A stretch of 64,000 nucleotides of DNA from contig NW_006921533.1 of assembly GCF_000340215.1 (NCBI RefSeq), forward strand, positions 1,782,549 through 1,846,548, given 5' to 3'. Under the pieces are notes generated by a model that searched no databases, had not been told where the DNA came from, and worked only from the letters and a program-made list of their open reading frames with translations. Shown piece after piece: positions 12,601 through 23,450 of the stretch. The stretch is from Pseudocercospora fijiensis CIRAD86 (Eukaryota; Ascomycota; Dothideomycetes; Mycosphaerellales; Mycosphaerellaceae). The stretch's first letter is position 1. Each line of letters begins with the position of its first letter. The position numbers and the translations under genes were made by a program.

Positions 12601-14338
12601 CGATAACGACGAATATTAGTCTAGGGTTTTGCGACTAGTTCGATAAGCGTAGGCGCGGAATGCTTTAGAGCGTCTCTATTCGGAGGGAGCTAATATGCCT
12701 TCGGTAACGAAAACGCTAGTTCGGTATAAGGGTGGCAAAAATCCGGACCTATTCGTAGGTAATAAGTTTAATAGTCCGCTAGGTATTCGATTCTTCGAGA
12801 GGGACGGCCTTTTGTATTTCTATAACTAATCTTTAGGGCGCGAGCGACTCTATATCCCTTAAGCCTTAATAGGCGAGATCTTCGAGTAGGCTTACGATAA
12901 CTGTTACTACTAAGGCTTTTAGCGCGTCTTCGACCGTATTTAAGCTTCCTTCTTTATATATCGACTCGCTCGCTACCTCCGCCTCTATTTAGATTATTAT
13001 TACTAGTGTCTCCTTTTACGCACCCCCTAATACGCTCCTTACGGCGAACTTTACCCGATCTAGAATGCGGAGGGCCTATACTATACTATAACGATAGATC
13101 TCGTAACTGCCTTACCGGTTACGACCGATAGATTTAATATACTATATACGATTACTTATAAGATATCTAAGCGGGTAGCAGTCGTCCTAGGCAAAGAGGA
13201 CTAGAAGGCCTACGACTAGGGCATCGCTCTAATCGATAGGCTTTACTTAATAGATATAAGTATACCGGCAGTGCTTATCGCTAATCGTAATCCTCGCTAG
13301 CTAAGCGACTTCTTTAAGGGCGTTTTCTCGCGCCTACGTACGAAGCTAGCTACGTCTACGGCCTACTACCCTTAAACCGATAGTTAATCCGAGCGAACTA
13401 ACTAAACGGTCGAGACGGCGATTCGTTACTAGTTAGCGGATTATCCTAGCGAGGATTAGACGACGTTTATCCTATAGCTATAGGCTACGCTTAACAACTC
13501 CCGCAATGCGACTACCGGTTAGTCGCCGAACGAGGTTGCTACGGGCGTAAGAACGAATCTCGACTCGCTCGATATACTATACGACTATCCGCATAATAGG
13601 GCGGCAGCGCGTAGCTATATCTAGAAGGAAGTCTAGGACGCGATTACTTAGGCGAATATAAAAATAAAAGAACAGTATAATAGTAAGCATAAGCCCCTAT
13701 TCCTTAAGCTAGGTAACCGTATTATACTTCGCCTATACCGTAGTTACGAAGTGCTAGGTTAGTCGTATAAGTTTAGCTACCGTTTTAAAGGGCCTTTTAT
13801 AGTTCTCGAGAAGGTCGGACGACTAGCCTACTATCTCGAGTAGCCGCTATTAATACGTATCTATCCGGTAATATCGGTTTCGTAGTTAGAAAAAGCTCCT
13901 AAAGACCTAGATCCTTTTAAGAGAACTGTTAATTACGAGCCCCCGCCTGTTATAGCTAAGGACGGTCTAGGTTCTAGCGACGAGGGCGACTCTTACGAAA
14001 TCGAGCGCTTTCTCGGGCGACGGACCGTCGTCCGAAGAGGCTAGCCCGTTCTCTAATACCTAGTAAAGTAGAAAGGGTATAGGAGCGCCTATAATATATA
14101 GTATAATATCGACGACTTAATAGGCGCGGACGATCTACGCAAAATCTACGATAACGTATACCCTCTAGAGGAGGTACCGCTATCCCGTACCCTCCGTAGG
14201 ATAGTAAAGCGGACGAAAGCTCGCTAGCCTTTTTTAGAAGTTGCTAGCTCCGCTAATAAAGGCGAGGCCGGACAATCCCTCGCGGTTTATCGCAAATCGA
14301 TACGACTCCGCGGCGCGACTCCTCCTTCGGAGTCGTAA
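6690..14338 (+). pseudogene. Gag-Pol polyprotein frame of chromovirus (PR-RT-RH-IN-chromodomain), RIP-broken
   Basis: A single frame without visible frameshift carries the whole polyprotein, so gag and pol were fused; about 2,500 codons. Gag-like sequence is readable by about 7,220 and again at 8,540-9,700. A C-x-x-[C/R]-like remnant near 9,850 may be a zinc finger upstream of the protease. Protease: Asp-Thr-Ser-Tyr-Thr-Leu at 10079. Reverse transcriptase: the ALNKVTIPDSY block at about 11,215-11,245 and the catalytic YIDDIVVFSK from 11492, with both Asp intact. RNase H follows near 11,970-12,100 (YANIDSSKEF). Integrase spans about 12.7-13.7 kb. A chromodomain at about 14,000-14,090 (YEIERFLG ... 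YLVK-stop-KGY, the stop replacing Trp) marks it as a chromovirus. Dozens of TAG/TAA stops make it non-functional. The exact start and stop are not determinable. Confidence 0.85.
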
Positions 14339-14853
14339 TCCGCCTAGGCGTGCCCTTATATCGTTATCGTAACTACGTTACTTAGGCAACCGTTATACGT
14401 AGACGCGGGCTATCCCTTATTTAGCATCGATCTTTCCGGACGATAAGAGAGCTTTCTATTAATTACCGACGACGAATAGGAACGGCCCTTAAGCGCGATA
14501 ACCGCGTCCGTCGTAGAGAACGTAAAGTAGCAGCTTTTTAGCAAAAATTTCTATAGTACCGATCGCGATATAAGCGCCTAAACGTTATATTATTCGAGGC
14601 GGAGTTATAGCGCGCGTCTCGCCCGTACCGTAAGGCCGATACGCTCGACCTCCTCTAAGGAGCGATAGCTAAGGAATATCGTAGAAGCGAGGATCGAGAC
14701 TCTTAGGATACCGCGATAGGGAATAGTAAGATTAACGCTCCTCGCGGAGAACCGCTACTATTAGACGGTCTAGGATCGGCCGGATAGTCCTTATTTGTTA
14801 CCGGCTCGACGCCTACGCCTAAGCTAGAGAGTAAGGCAAGTAATAAGGATATA

Positions 14854-15213
14854 GTATTAGACACTACGGTTAAGAATTATACGGCCGCGCCTAAGCTAGA
14901 GGACCTAACGGACGAGGCGAATACAGTATTAGACACTACGGTCGAGAGTCGTACGGCCGCGCTAGAGCTAGAGAATATAACGGATAAGGAGGATACGGTA
15001 TTAGACAAAACGGTCGAGAATCGTATAGCCGCGCTAGAGCCTAGGGCTATAACGAGCAGAGAGGATATAGCCTTAGACACCCCGATCGAGATTCCTACGC
15101 TCGCGGCTAAGCTTAAGAATATAACGAACGGAAAGGATATAGCGCCTAGCGCTACGGTCGAGATACGTACGGCTATGCCTAAGCTAGAGGATATAGAGAA
15201 CTCGATAAAGGAT
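14854..15213 (+). repeat. In-frame 72-bp tandem repeat, five copies
   Basis: Copies start at 14854, 14926, 14998, 15070 and 15142, exactly 72 bp apart. Each encodes 24 residues of the type VLDTTVE..TAAxLELE.ITDKED. The first three copies are well conserved (GTATTAGACACTACGGT), the last two more diverged. The exact multiple of three and the conserved spacing argue that the frame was translated when the repeats spread. The repeat unit is acidic and could form a coiled or extended spacer. Confidence 0.85.
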
Positions 15214-18200
15214 TCGGTAGGTAGAGAAGACGTAATAGCGGATTAGATCGGCGAGCATCGTAGAGAGATAGATAACGCTACGCTTAACCCGTAATAAACG
15301 CGACTAGAGGAATACAGTATTAACCTAGCGTAGACGTTAGAGGGCTTTGCGATCCTCGCTACGGCGGAAGGCAATCTTCGATAGACCTTTCGTAAGGCGC
15401 TATCGCTTATCTCTACTAACGGTAGTTTAAGTACTGGCGAGGTTTAGGCGGTATTAAGCTACGCTACTAAGAATAGATATATACGGCCTTTCCTAATATT
15501 TACCGAGGACAGATTAGATATAGAATTATACTACGCATTAACGGACTCCGGCCGACAACTGTTATAGCGATACGCACCGTTGTTCTTAGGCCGTAGTCGC
15601 ATTAACGATACGCTAATAGCGAGCTTAGTACTGTTACCCCCGGCTAATAATATAGACGGATCCGATTTCGACTTACTCGAGGTAATAGCTCGCCCGCAAT
15701 CGTAGGGGACGCCGGGTAGCGAGTTTAGTACTATATAGCGTTAGACTATTGCTAGCCTATCGATAGTGCTTCTAAATCTAGACTGTCCGCTCTCTAATAT
15801 TAGACGATTTTCCTTTCTAAAATATTGCGTACTAGCGGTTATCGCGGCAGTTAATCTAGATTACGTTTTCGATAGGAAGTCGTTTATATAGGCGGTTACG
15901 GCGCTTACTACGAGGAAGAAATAGTTAGCGGAGCTAGCGAAGGCGTTGCTAGGCGAGGGCTAACAGACGGGCCGAGCGCTCTATAAGGCTATAGCCGACT
16001 ACTTTATCGACAACGACGACCCTCCGCCGCACTATTTAGGTAAATAGGAGTTTGTTTAGAAGGGCAAAGCGTTATAGGTCGAGATCCTAGAGGCCGAGAA
16101 GCTATAGGACATCGTGCCGGGCTTCTTTGCCCTTTACCGAGACGCCGCTACCTACGCGTCTAGTAGCCCGGCTAACGGTACGGAAAGCGGCCCGATTAAT
16201 CCCGTTAGCGCGTAGCCTCTTAATGCGCCTTCGGCTTTAGAATCGGTACTACTGTCGACAATATCCGTAAATCGACCGGCTTTACTAGAATTACTATCTC
16301 CGCTAGCGCGTACACTTCCTAATTTACCGCTACTATAGGTAACCGCCTCCCTAACGTAGGCGCCGAGTAACGGCTCGCTATAAGCGCCCGCACTAGCTCC
16401 TCCTAAGCTCCTAGCTACTCCGATCGAGTCGGTTTTTAAGGAACCTCTAGTCCTATCCCCCGAAGAACTTAAGTTCGAGCGGTAGCGGCTTTAAGGCTAG
16501 CGCGCGCGCTAGACTTTAATTAATAAGCGTCTCCTTCGCGCTAACAAGACGCCCGAATAAGCTGCAATCCGGTAGTACGTAGAGTACGAGGACTATAATA
16601 AGAAAGTCGATACGCTAATCGCCGCTAATCCTATAGAGCGTAATAAAAACAGAGACGTACGCTTTGTCTAGGCCGCGAAGCTCGTACGTAACGCGCACGC
16701 TAAGGACGCTAACGGTCGGCTACCTAATCTTTTTCGCCTACGCCTATATAAGCGAATAGTCGAACACTATTTAGTAAGGCTTTAGTATTACCTATATTAT
16801 CTGTACCTTATAGCTAGCGATCGGCGCTTCTAGATTCTACGCGAATTGTATTAGTATATAGGCAAGCCCGTTACCGATTTTAAAAACCTACTCTTTACGT
16901 AACCGTACTCCTTCTAAATCGTAAACGACGATCTCGCCCGTAAATACTCTATCTTTAGGACCGACCTCTACTCGGACGGTTACGATACGTAGTAGGAGAT
17001 CTACGCGATACGCTTTAGCGAGTACGTAGCGCTTATAACGGCGGGCGAATTAAAGGAGCTTCCTAACCTAGCTAACCTCGATACGAATTTTCTACTAACT
17101 ATTACTTTCTACTACGCGAAGTTGTAGTACCGACTCCTAGCAAACATTACCCGCTTACGCGAGAACTTCCTTAGCTTAAGTACCTATACCGGCGACCTAC
17201 GATTCTAGCTAGTACTATCTCTAATCCGCAATAGAGCCGTCGGTCTTATAGTACGCGCTATCTTACACTTCCTATAGACGGTCGACCTCGTATAAGAGTA
17301 GTTCTACCGCTTTATCCCGAAAGAACATCGCGATAGCATTATAGTAGGCGGTTACCCGGTCCTATATAAGCGTAGCGAGAACGGTAAGGACGTATCCTAC
17401 CGTAACTACGGTAAGGAATACCTAAAGACGGGTAAGCGACCTATTAGCGAATACGTCGGAGCGACGAAGTATTATAAGATCGACCTAACTACCTACGGCG
17501 AAGTCTAATTCTTATAGATAGTAGCTACCGGACGACTCTCGATAGTGCGCCTGCCTCTACTAGACTCCTAGCTTAAGGACTACACAGTTTAGCTACTACT
17601 AATCGGTATAGAACTTAGTACCTAGTCGGCTATATAGCTCTATAAGTAGTACGAGTCGTCCCTTAATTCTAGTAGTCTGCCCTACCTATACCGTCGCAAC
17701 CTAGGTCGCCTAGCTATTACCTAGGACGTCGTCGCTTATACCTAGCGGTATGTTACGGTCCGTAACGCCTATACGCTTCGCGGTAAGGGCTATATATCCG
17801 CCCTCTATACTAATAAGGCGCTTACGGATACGAAGGCTACTAATACGTCGCGTACGGAATAGTACGCTTAGCTTATAGGTAGCGGTCGCTACTAGAACGG
17901 TACCTATACCGCTAATAAGGGTAAAGGCATGCCTCTACTGCTCTTTAACCGTTAATGCCTAGTAGACTTTAGCCTAGTCTGCTAGCTAACTTAGATCGAT
18001 CCGGTATACGCCTTATCTACCTTTATCGCCTATATCTAAACGCTTAAGGACAGCGCTATCCCTAATAGATTAGAGCCCGCGCTAACGCTATAGTTCTACA
18101 ATTTGCCGAAGACGGTCTCTACCGATCTAGTCTTCGATCCTTTAGGCGTCTAGGAGCGTATTATATAAGGCAATACTATTTTTAAGTACGATAAGATAGT

Positions 18201-19451
18201 AATAAATAAGAATTACTAGTAGTACAACATCGACTATACTTAGGATCCTATAGGCGCATTCCTAGTACCGTTACCCGACTACTCGCTAGACGAGACCGAC
18301 CTTACTAACGCGCACCTCTTTAGTAAAATCTTCCCTCCTAAGCTCGCGACTCGGGCTAAGCCGCAACCTCCGGCCGTTGCCCCGCTAACTAAGGCGGTTT
18401 AGCTAAACTCCTCGCGCGTATTACTATCGACTAAGTTAAATACTCGCTAGAAGCTAACCGCTAGCCCGTTCTTAGCGCCTCGCCTATCGTCGAAGATGCC
18501 GCTACCGTTTAACCTATTCTCTATACCTACGAAGGCTCTAGCTGCGGCTTAGCCACTACCGCCTAATAATACGGTTACGTAGCTATAGTACAAGCTCTTA
18601 GCGCTTCCGATACGCTTACTACCTTTGCCCGCCCTATAGGAAAACACTATAGGCGCCTACGGACAATACTAATATAATATAACGGCAATTAGTGTGCGTA
18701 CGCTTAACTTACAAGCTCTCTACTATATACGCTAGTCCGAGTTAGTAGCAACCGAGGTGCACTAGCTATAACAGATGCTAGCTAAGGTACAGATCCGCGA
18801 AGCAACTAAGCGCTAGATAGCCTAGTAGTGTCGTCTTTCCGCTACGGTCTTAAAGGAGTCGCTTACGCTATCGCTAACCTATCTTTACTACGATTTCTTA
18901 CGCGTCGCGCTATAATAGGTAATCCCTATACTATACCTAATCTACGAGGACGCTTTTAAGCTACTCGGCGGCGTATAAGGCAATACTACTAAGGATAAGA
19001 TCGCGAAGCTTGATATATAGATAGCCGACTACTTTAAGCTATATAGTGCTATGCGCGACACCGATATGCTACTATTACTAGGTGCCGACTTCCCTAATAT
19101 CCCTATCGATTAGTTAGACCGCGCTGCTACTATAGCGGACGTAGTTAATACCTCGCTATCCGATAACAAGACTATAAAGACCGTCGCGCCTTAGCCGTAG
19201 CTAAAGGCGGTTTAGACTATACCGACTAGCTTACGCGACGCCCTTCGTAACCGTCGCAATAAGCAAGTATAAAACCGACGTAGTTATTACTAGAGAGACA
19301 CGATTCTATACCTAGCATTACCGTTCTAGTATACTGTTTAGGCTTAGCCTTTATGCGACGCTATTACGCTCTTTTGCCTTAAACCTTCCTATAGTGCGGC
19401 CTACTAAGGACCTTTGTTTTAGGACACTATAGACAGTGCCGACCTTTTTTG

Positions 19452-19464
19452 TAGAGGGGGAGGC
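19452..19464 (+). other. Polypurine tract
   Basis: TAGAGGGGGAGGC lies immediately before the right LTR (TGTTAC at 19465). This is the position expected for the plus-strand primer of an LTR retrotransposon and confirms the + orientation of the element. Confidence 0.75.
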
Positions 19465-19652
19465 TGTTACGATATAACACTATTGTATATGCGATAGTAG
19501 GCAGCGGTTACTATCGACCGCTGCGGTCGCTATTGCTACTAATAGTAGGACTATTATATAGATAGCTTGCCTCGCGGCACCTTAGAGAATATATCAACTT
19601 TTGTACCGCACAACCGTTACGATACCTTCGTACTATAACCGTATGCCTAGCA
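19465..19652 (+). repeat. 3' LTR of the 13.2-kb chromovirus
   Basis: 188 bp, starting TGTTACGATA and ending CTAGCA, matching 6465-6652. The five differences are C/T or G/A in CpA/TpG contexts, with RIP-type changes in both copies. It is followed by the target duplication CAGTC at 19653-19657. Confidence 0.9.
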
Positions 19653-19657
19653 CAGTC

Positions 19658-20735
19658 CGTTATATTTTTGCCGACGAGGAAATCGAGTCTAGTAGAAATC
19701 CTAGTATCTAAGCTGTTATATATCTCTATAGCTAGGGAGTAGAATATCGGATTAGTCTTACATTTAGAAAGACCTTTAGGGCCGCGAGCTAGATCGATTA
19801 CTACGAAGAATTCGTACTTCTACTATTCGGGCGATAGTAATAACTCTCGTACAAGCTAGAGCCGTAATAAATCCTTTGTACTAATATTATTAGAAGTCTT
19901 CGATTATAGGACAGACTAATTTAGGCTAAACACGTCGTAGTCTGCCGTTAAAGGTAACCGCTAGTCGACAATACTAAACTATAACGTAATCTTAGCCCGG
20001 TCCGGCTTAATAGGGCGTAGCGCGTCGGACATTACTAGATTAGTATCCTTACTACTGTACGAATCTCCTAGCGTTATTCTCTTAAACACCCGACCGGCTT
20101 TACTAGTCTTACTAGCAGAGGTAGAACTTGCTCTACGCTTAGGTATAGAGGGCGTAGTTTATCGGGATCTATTAGTCTCGCTCTCGGACACGTCTTCCTT
20201 TTTAGTATTATTACCGGCCGGCGGGGTAAACTTGTCCCTTATAACCTTCTATATAAGGCGGCATGCTAAGTAGACTATAGGCCTCTAAATTTCATTATTC
20301 GGACTATTTACATTGTCCTACGGAAGCATTCCCCTAACGTACTACTTCGGAGCCTATTTAGGATCTTTAAAGTACTATTCGGGTATTAATAGCGTACGTC
20401 TAGGTTTAGTAGGATAGTTAAGGTTGCTAGCAATAGCGTATACTATAGCTTTCTCCTCCTTATAATGCCCCTTAACGGGCTAGCGACTCTACTTCCCCTT
20501 TAACTAGTTAAATAAAAAATGTTTCTCTAGATACGGAAGGAGCCTTTTTATTACTAACGTAAGAAGAGGCTTGTCGATGCTATATAGGCTTAGTATAACA
20601 TATTTAGGGACGTCTTTGCCGCTATTTAAGGCTTTAATTAGTGGCTCGTTGTCCTTTAGCTAGTCCTCGATATTCGTAGAGACTACTATCTTAGTAAAGG
20701 TAGTAGGCGACGAGTTTATAACTAATATATAGCAT
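19658..20735 (-). pseudogene. SNF2/DEAD-like helicase frame, N-terminal part (RIP-broken)
   Basis: This is the upstream part of the minus-strand frame whose rest lies at 6459-3080. Removing the chromovirus and one 5-bp target copy joins the two parts in phase: the codons across the join read Asp-Cys-Thr-Arg with no stop. The frame is readable from about 20,735, where ATA probably replaces an original ATG, and has only TAG stops for long stretches. Its content is a hydrophobic/charged segment around 20,640-20,520, then a Ser/Thr/Lys-rich stretch around 20,260-20,060. I see no known domain in this N-terminal part. The combined frame would be about 1,400-1,490 codons. The helicase label rests on the C-terminal motifs only. 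Confidence 0.4.
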
Positions 20736-20739
20736 TAGT

Positions 20740-22124
20740 ATATAACAGGTTATACTAATTAGTAATACTTATATAATAGAGGTTAGGGACTATAGATCGA
20801 TAACGACGTATACTATCCGAGAGTAGTAGATAAACTAATAGAGTTAGTAAAATTCGCTATACGTTAGGGTCGGCGGAGGTAAGAATAGGAGCGGAGAGCT
20901 ACTTATACCCGCCGACCCTAACGCGAGCCGTTAGAGTTGCGTTATATAACGAGTGTCTATATATACTAGCTTAACGCTAGTCGAGTACGACGGCTAAGTT
21001 ACATAGTGCGGCCTATATACGAGTTAGAATAGGGTATTAGCGAAGGAAATAATATACTATACGTACGATAGAGAGGGTAAGGGGGTGTATATACATAGAA
21101 CAGGTATATTAGTGCGAGTTAATAGTAAATGTTGAAGAAGGTAGTAATAAGGAAAGGTAACGACCTTAAATGCCTGCCTCGTAACTAGGTCGGTTAGCGA
21201 GTCGGGCCTAACTAGCTAATAAATCGACGAAGTAAGGCATCTAGCGCTTAAGTATATAATAGTTTAGTTACGCAACTAGTAACCGAAGTAATAAGGCTAT
21301 AGATAATCGTTATAGTATAAACCTCTATACGATAGACGGTTCTAGATATAGGACTAACAAGTCGTAGTAAATATAGTACTACGTAACAAGTAATCGAAAG
21401 TTAGTAATATAAATATAAGCCTATCTATAGCAGAGTTGCGACTACGATCGCCGGCGCGAGACGCGAGTGCTTATAAGCTACGTAATATAGCCAAATTGAC
21501 CGATCTATATCCTTATAGTAACTAACAATTATTATACGATAGCGAGTAGACTAGACCCGCTATAGTACGAGGGTATAGGCTAGTAAGGCGGTTAGTCTTA
21601 GGACCCGAGAGCAGGGCATATAGATAGTTCGAGCTAACGATTAAGATAGCATGTTTTCTATAGATGCTACTAACTCTATCGGCGGCGAAAAGGCATATAT
21701 TTAGCTACAACGAGTAGCAAACAAAGGCATAAAACGATCGAAATATTCTATAGATCGTGCACTAGAGTAGTAGTCTAAGTAGGAGGCCGAATAAACGACC
21801 GTATATAAATCCGCGGCAATATAATATACTAGGCGTAAGGTTAAGAAGCGAGATAATAGATAACGTAATTTGCCGAACCCGCTACCGAAGTTAGTAATAG
21901 AGGATATAGAAGTTGCCTAGTAGGCTTAGTACCCGATTCGATACCGAATTAGGGCCCGAGTCGGTATTAGCAAACCCTATAACTAGAGTAGTTCTAGTTT
22001 CTACTACTAACTAACGTCGACTTTCTACTACGCTATATATATAACTACCGCCTTCGAGAATGCTACGTACTTAACTACCTCGCAATTAATATTTAATAGG
22101 CGGTATTACCCGCGGCCTTAGCCT
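20740..22124. other. RIP-degraded DNA, no recognisable gene
   Basis: This is sequence between the presumed start of the helicase-like frame and the left border of the second chromovirus. It may hold the upstream region of the helicase-like frame. Both strands carry many TAA and TAG codons, and I see no domain motif. It continues at 29195 once the second chromovirus is removed. Confidence 0.5.
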
Positions 22125-22129
22125 ATCGC
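22125..22129. repeat. Target-site duplication of the 7-kb chromovirus
   Basis: ATCGC directly precedes the left LTR and is repeated without change at 29190-29194, directly after the right LTR. The match fixes the element borders. Confidence 0.85.
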
Positions 22130-22326
22130 TATAAGAAGGGTTATATTAGCAGGTAGATAGGGTAGTAGTGAATCAGTATAGTATTCGATAAGGATCTAGG
22201 AGGAGAGGGAGGAAGGCAAGAGAGTTGGCCTAACGCTAAGCGCCAAGCCCTGCCTGAGGCATCGAGACCCTAGCTTTACTCGGCCTAGTTACATGCCAAT
22301 TACGTGTAGCCTCTTTGGCCCTAACA
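22130..22326 (-). repeat. 3' LTR (left) of the 7-kb chromovirus
   Basis: 197 bp, matching 28993-29189 at all but eight positions. In this copy four sites have changed CpA to TpA on the plus strand, while four TpG sites are intact. Read on the minus strand it begins TGTTAGGGCC. Confidence 0.92.
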
Positions 22327-22341
22327 TACGCTTCCCTTCCA
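22327..22341 (-). other. Polypurine tract of the 7-kb chromovirus
   Basis: On the minus strand GGAAGGGAAGCGTA lies directly upstream of the LTR start TGTTAG. This is the expected plus-strand primer site and confirms that the element runs on the minus strand. Confidence 0.7.
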
Positions 22342-23450
22342 AAGGCCGCGCCCTCGTAGCCGGTCTTGTTCCAATCTCTATCGCTGCTGACTTAGCAGGT
22401 CTAATAAGCTGCTTAATCCGCGCTAAATTAAACACGCAACTACCGATTATATAACTATATTAAACCTTACCTTCTAATACAATATCTAACTCTAACTGCG
22501 CTATCCTTATATACAATAAAGTAAAGGGACATAAAGCTATAAGAATTGAGGGCCTTCGACCAATCACAATACGAGCGCGTCTTCTCTACTACAATAGGTA
22601 GACGTACGAGGTATTGCAGCCCTGCCTCCGCTCTAAGTGATATCGTTCCAAGTTCTTTGCGTCTACTCTAAAAGACCTAGCTATGTCCGCTCCGAGGGTT
22701 TGTCCGCTTCCGAGGGTTATTGTTCTTGTTGTTACAAGCACTATTATTTACTATCGTAGTTTTACTAGCCCTAATTGGTTAGGTTTGGTAGCCTTTAAGT
22801 GTTAACTAATTATATCTTTTCAAAAAACATAGCTCGTCTAGTTTCTATAGGTGAAGGCTATTGTAAGTGCAGTAGTAGAGGTTCGCCTCGCTTAAAGGGT
22901 TAGATAGATCGAGGAGTAACCTATTGTCCGCAAGATCGACCCCGGCTAGCTTAGCTCTATAGTTTTGCCCTTAGTTAGCCAGTCTATTAGTCGCTTAATC
23001 CTTTAAGCGGCTTAAAGTTTTAATCAAAGGTTTGATTAAAGTTTTGATTAAAGGTGCCTTAGGCTCGTAGTATAGGTAAGGTTGTGTCCGCGGGCGTAGT
23101 AATAATAGCAAGTAATGTCGACAATAGCGGCGCTAGCCGTCTTAGCGCTAACTTTACCTTCTTCTAATTTCCTTCTTCAACTAACAACAACTCGGCAATA
23201 CCGTTACTAACATAGCCGCGCCGGCCGCGCCGCTATAAGCGTAACGTCGCCCTCGCCGATCGCCTAGGCCTCGAGGCCTCGTTAGAATAAGGGAACAAGA
23301 GGGGGACCTGTAGGGCGCGTTAGTAAAGAGGTAGAACCCTTAAAAGAGTATACGATTGATTGATTGACGCGTCGTAGCGCGCCGGATATAGTCTTATTGT
23401 CCTTTATTGCTAACAATTGCTTGTCTCTAATTAGTTAGCTAATAGCACCC
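22342..23450 (-). other. 3' untranslated region of the 7-kb chromovirus
   Basis: About 1.1 kb between the chromodomain end and the polypurine tract. It holds a GC-rich patch (around 23,210-23,280, with GCGCCGGCCGCGCC) and three close TTTGATTAAAG-type copies with a partial inverted copy near 23,020-23,052. I see no coding frame. Such long 3' regions are unusual but not unknown in chromoviruses. Confidence 0.45.

Larger units (their letters stand above)
14700..19464 (+). pseudogene. Accessory frame of about 1,580 codons downstream of pol, unknown function
   Basis: From about 14.7 kb to the right LTR a different frame (+1 relative to gag-pol in codon phase) stays readable when TAG/TAA are treated as RIP-converted codons. 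I checked phase at 14941, 15334, 17533, 19201 and 19441 and it is the same throughout. It starts with five 24-residue repeats (14854-15213), followed by a long region without recognised motifs that is rich in Leu, Tyr, Arg and Gln. It then has a Pro/Ala/Leu-rich segment (about 18.3-18.65 kb) and ends near the polypurine tract. I do not recognise a domain: no obvious envelope-type signal peptide plus membrane anchor, helicase or nuclease motif was seen. Because RIP has changed many codons, true homology may only show in a de-RIPped consensus. It may be two genes or one; the start is unknown. Confidence 0.6.
6465..19652 (+). mobile_element. 13.2-kb Ty3/gypsy chromovirus LTR retrotransposon, RIP-inactivated
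   Basis: The element is bounded by two 188-bp LTRs and a 5-bp target duplication. Between them, in order on the plus strand, lie a gag-like region, protease, reverse transcriptase, RNase H, integrase and chromodomain in one frame (to about 14.34 kb), then a further frame of about 4.8 kb that ends at a polypurine tract against the right LTR. Typical Ty3/gypsy elements are 5-7 kb, so this one is roughly twice the usual size because of the extra frame. All codon losses seen fit CpA to TpA change. The LTRs differ at only five of 188 positions, all RIP-type, so the insertion need not be old. The element lies inside the helicase-like frame. Confidence 0.9.

Noticed and set aside
14700..19464. Envelope-like gene in the accessory frame
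   Set aside because: No signal peptide, furin-like site or single terminal membrane anchor could be seen; size is also too large.
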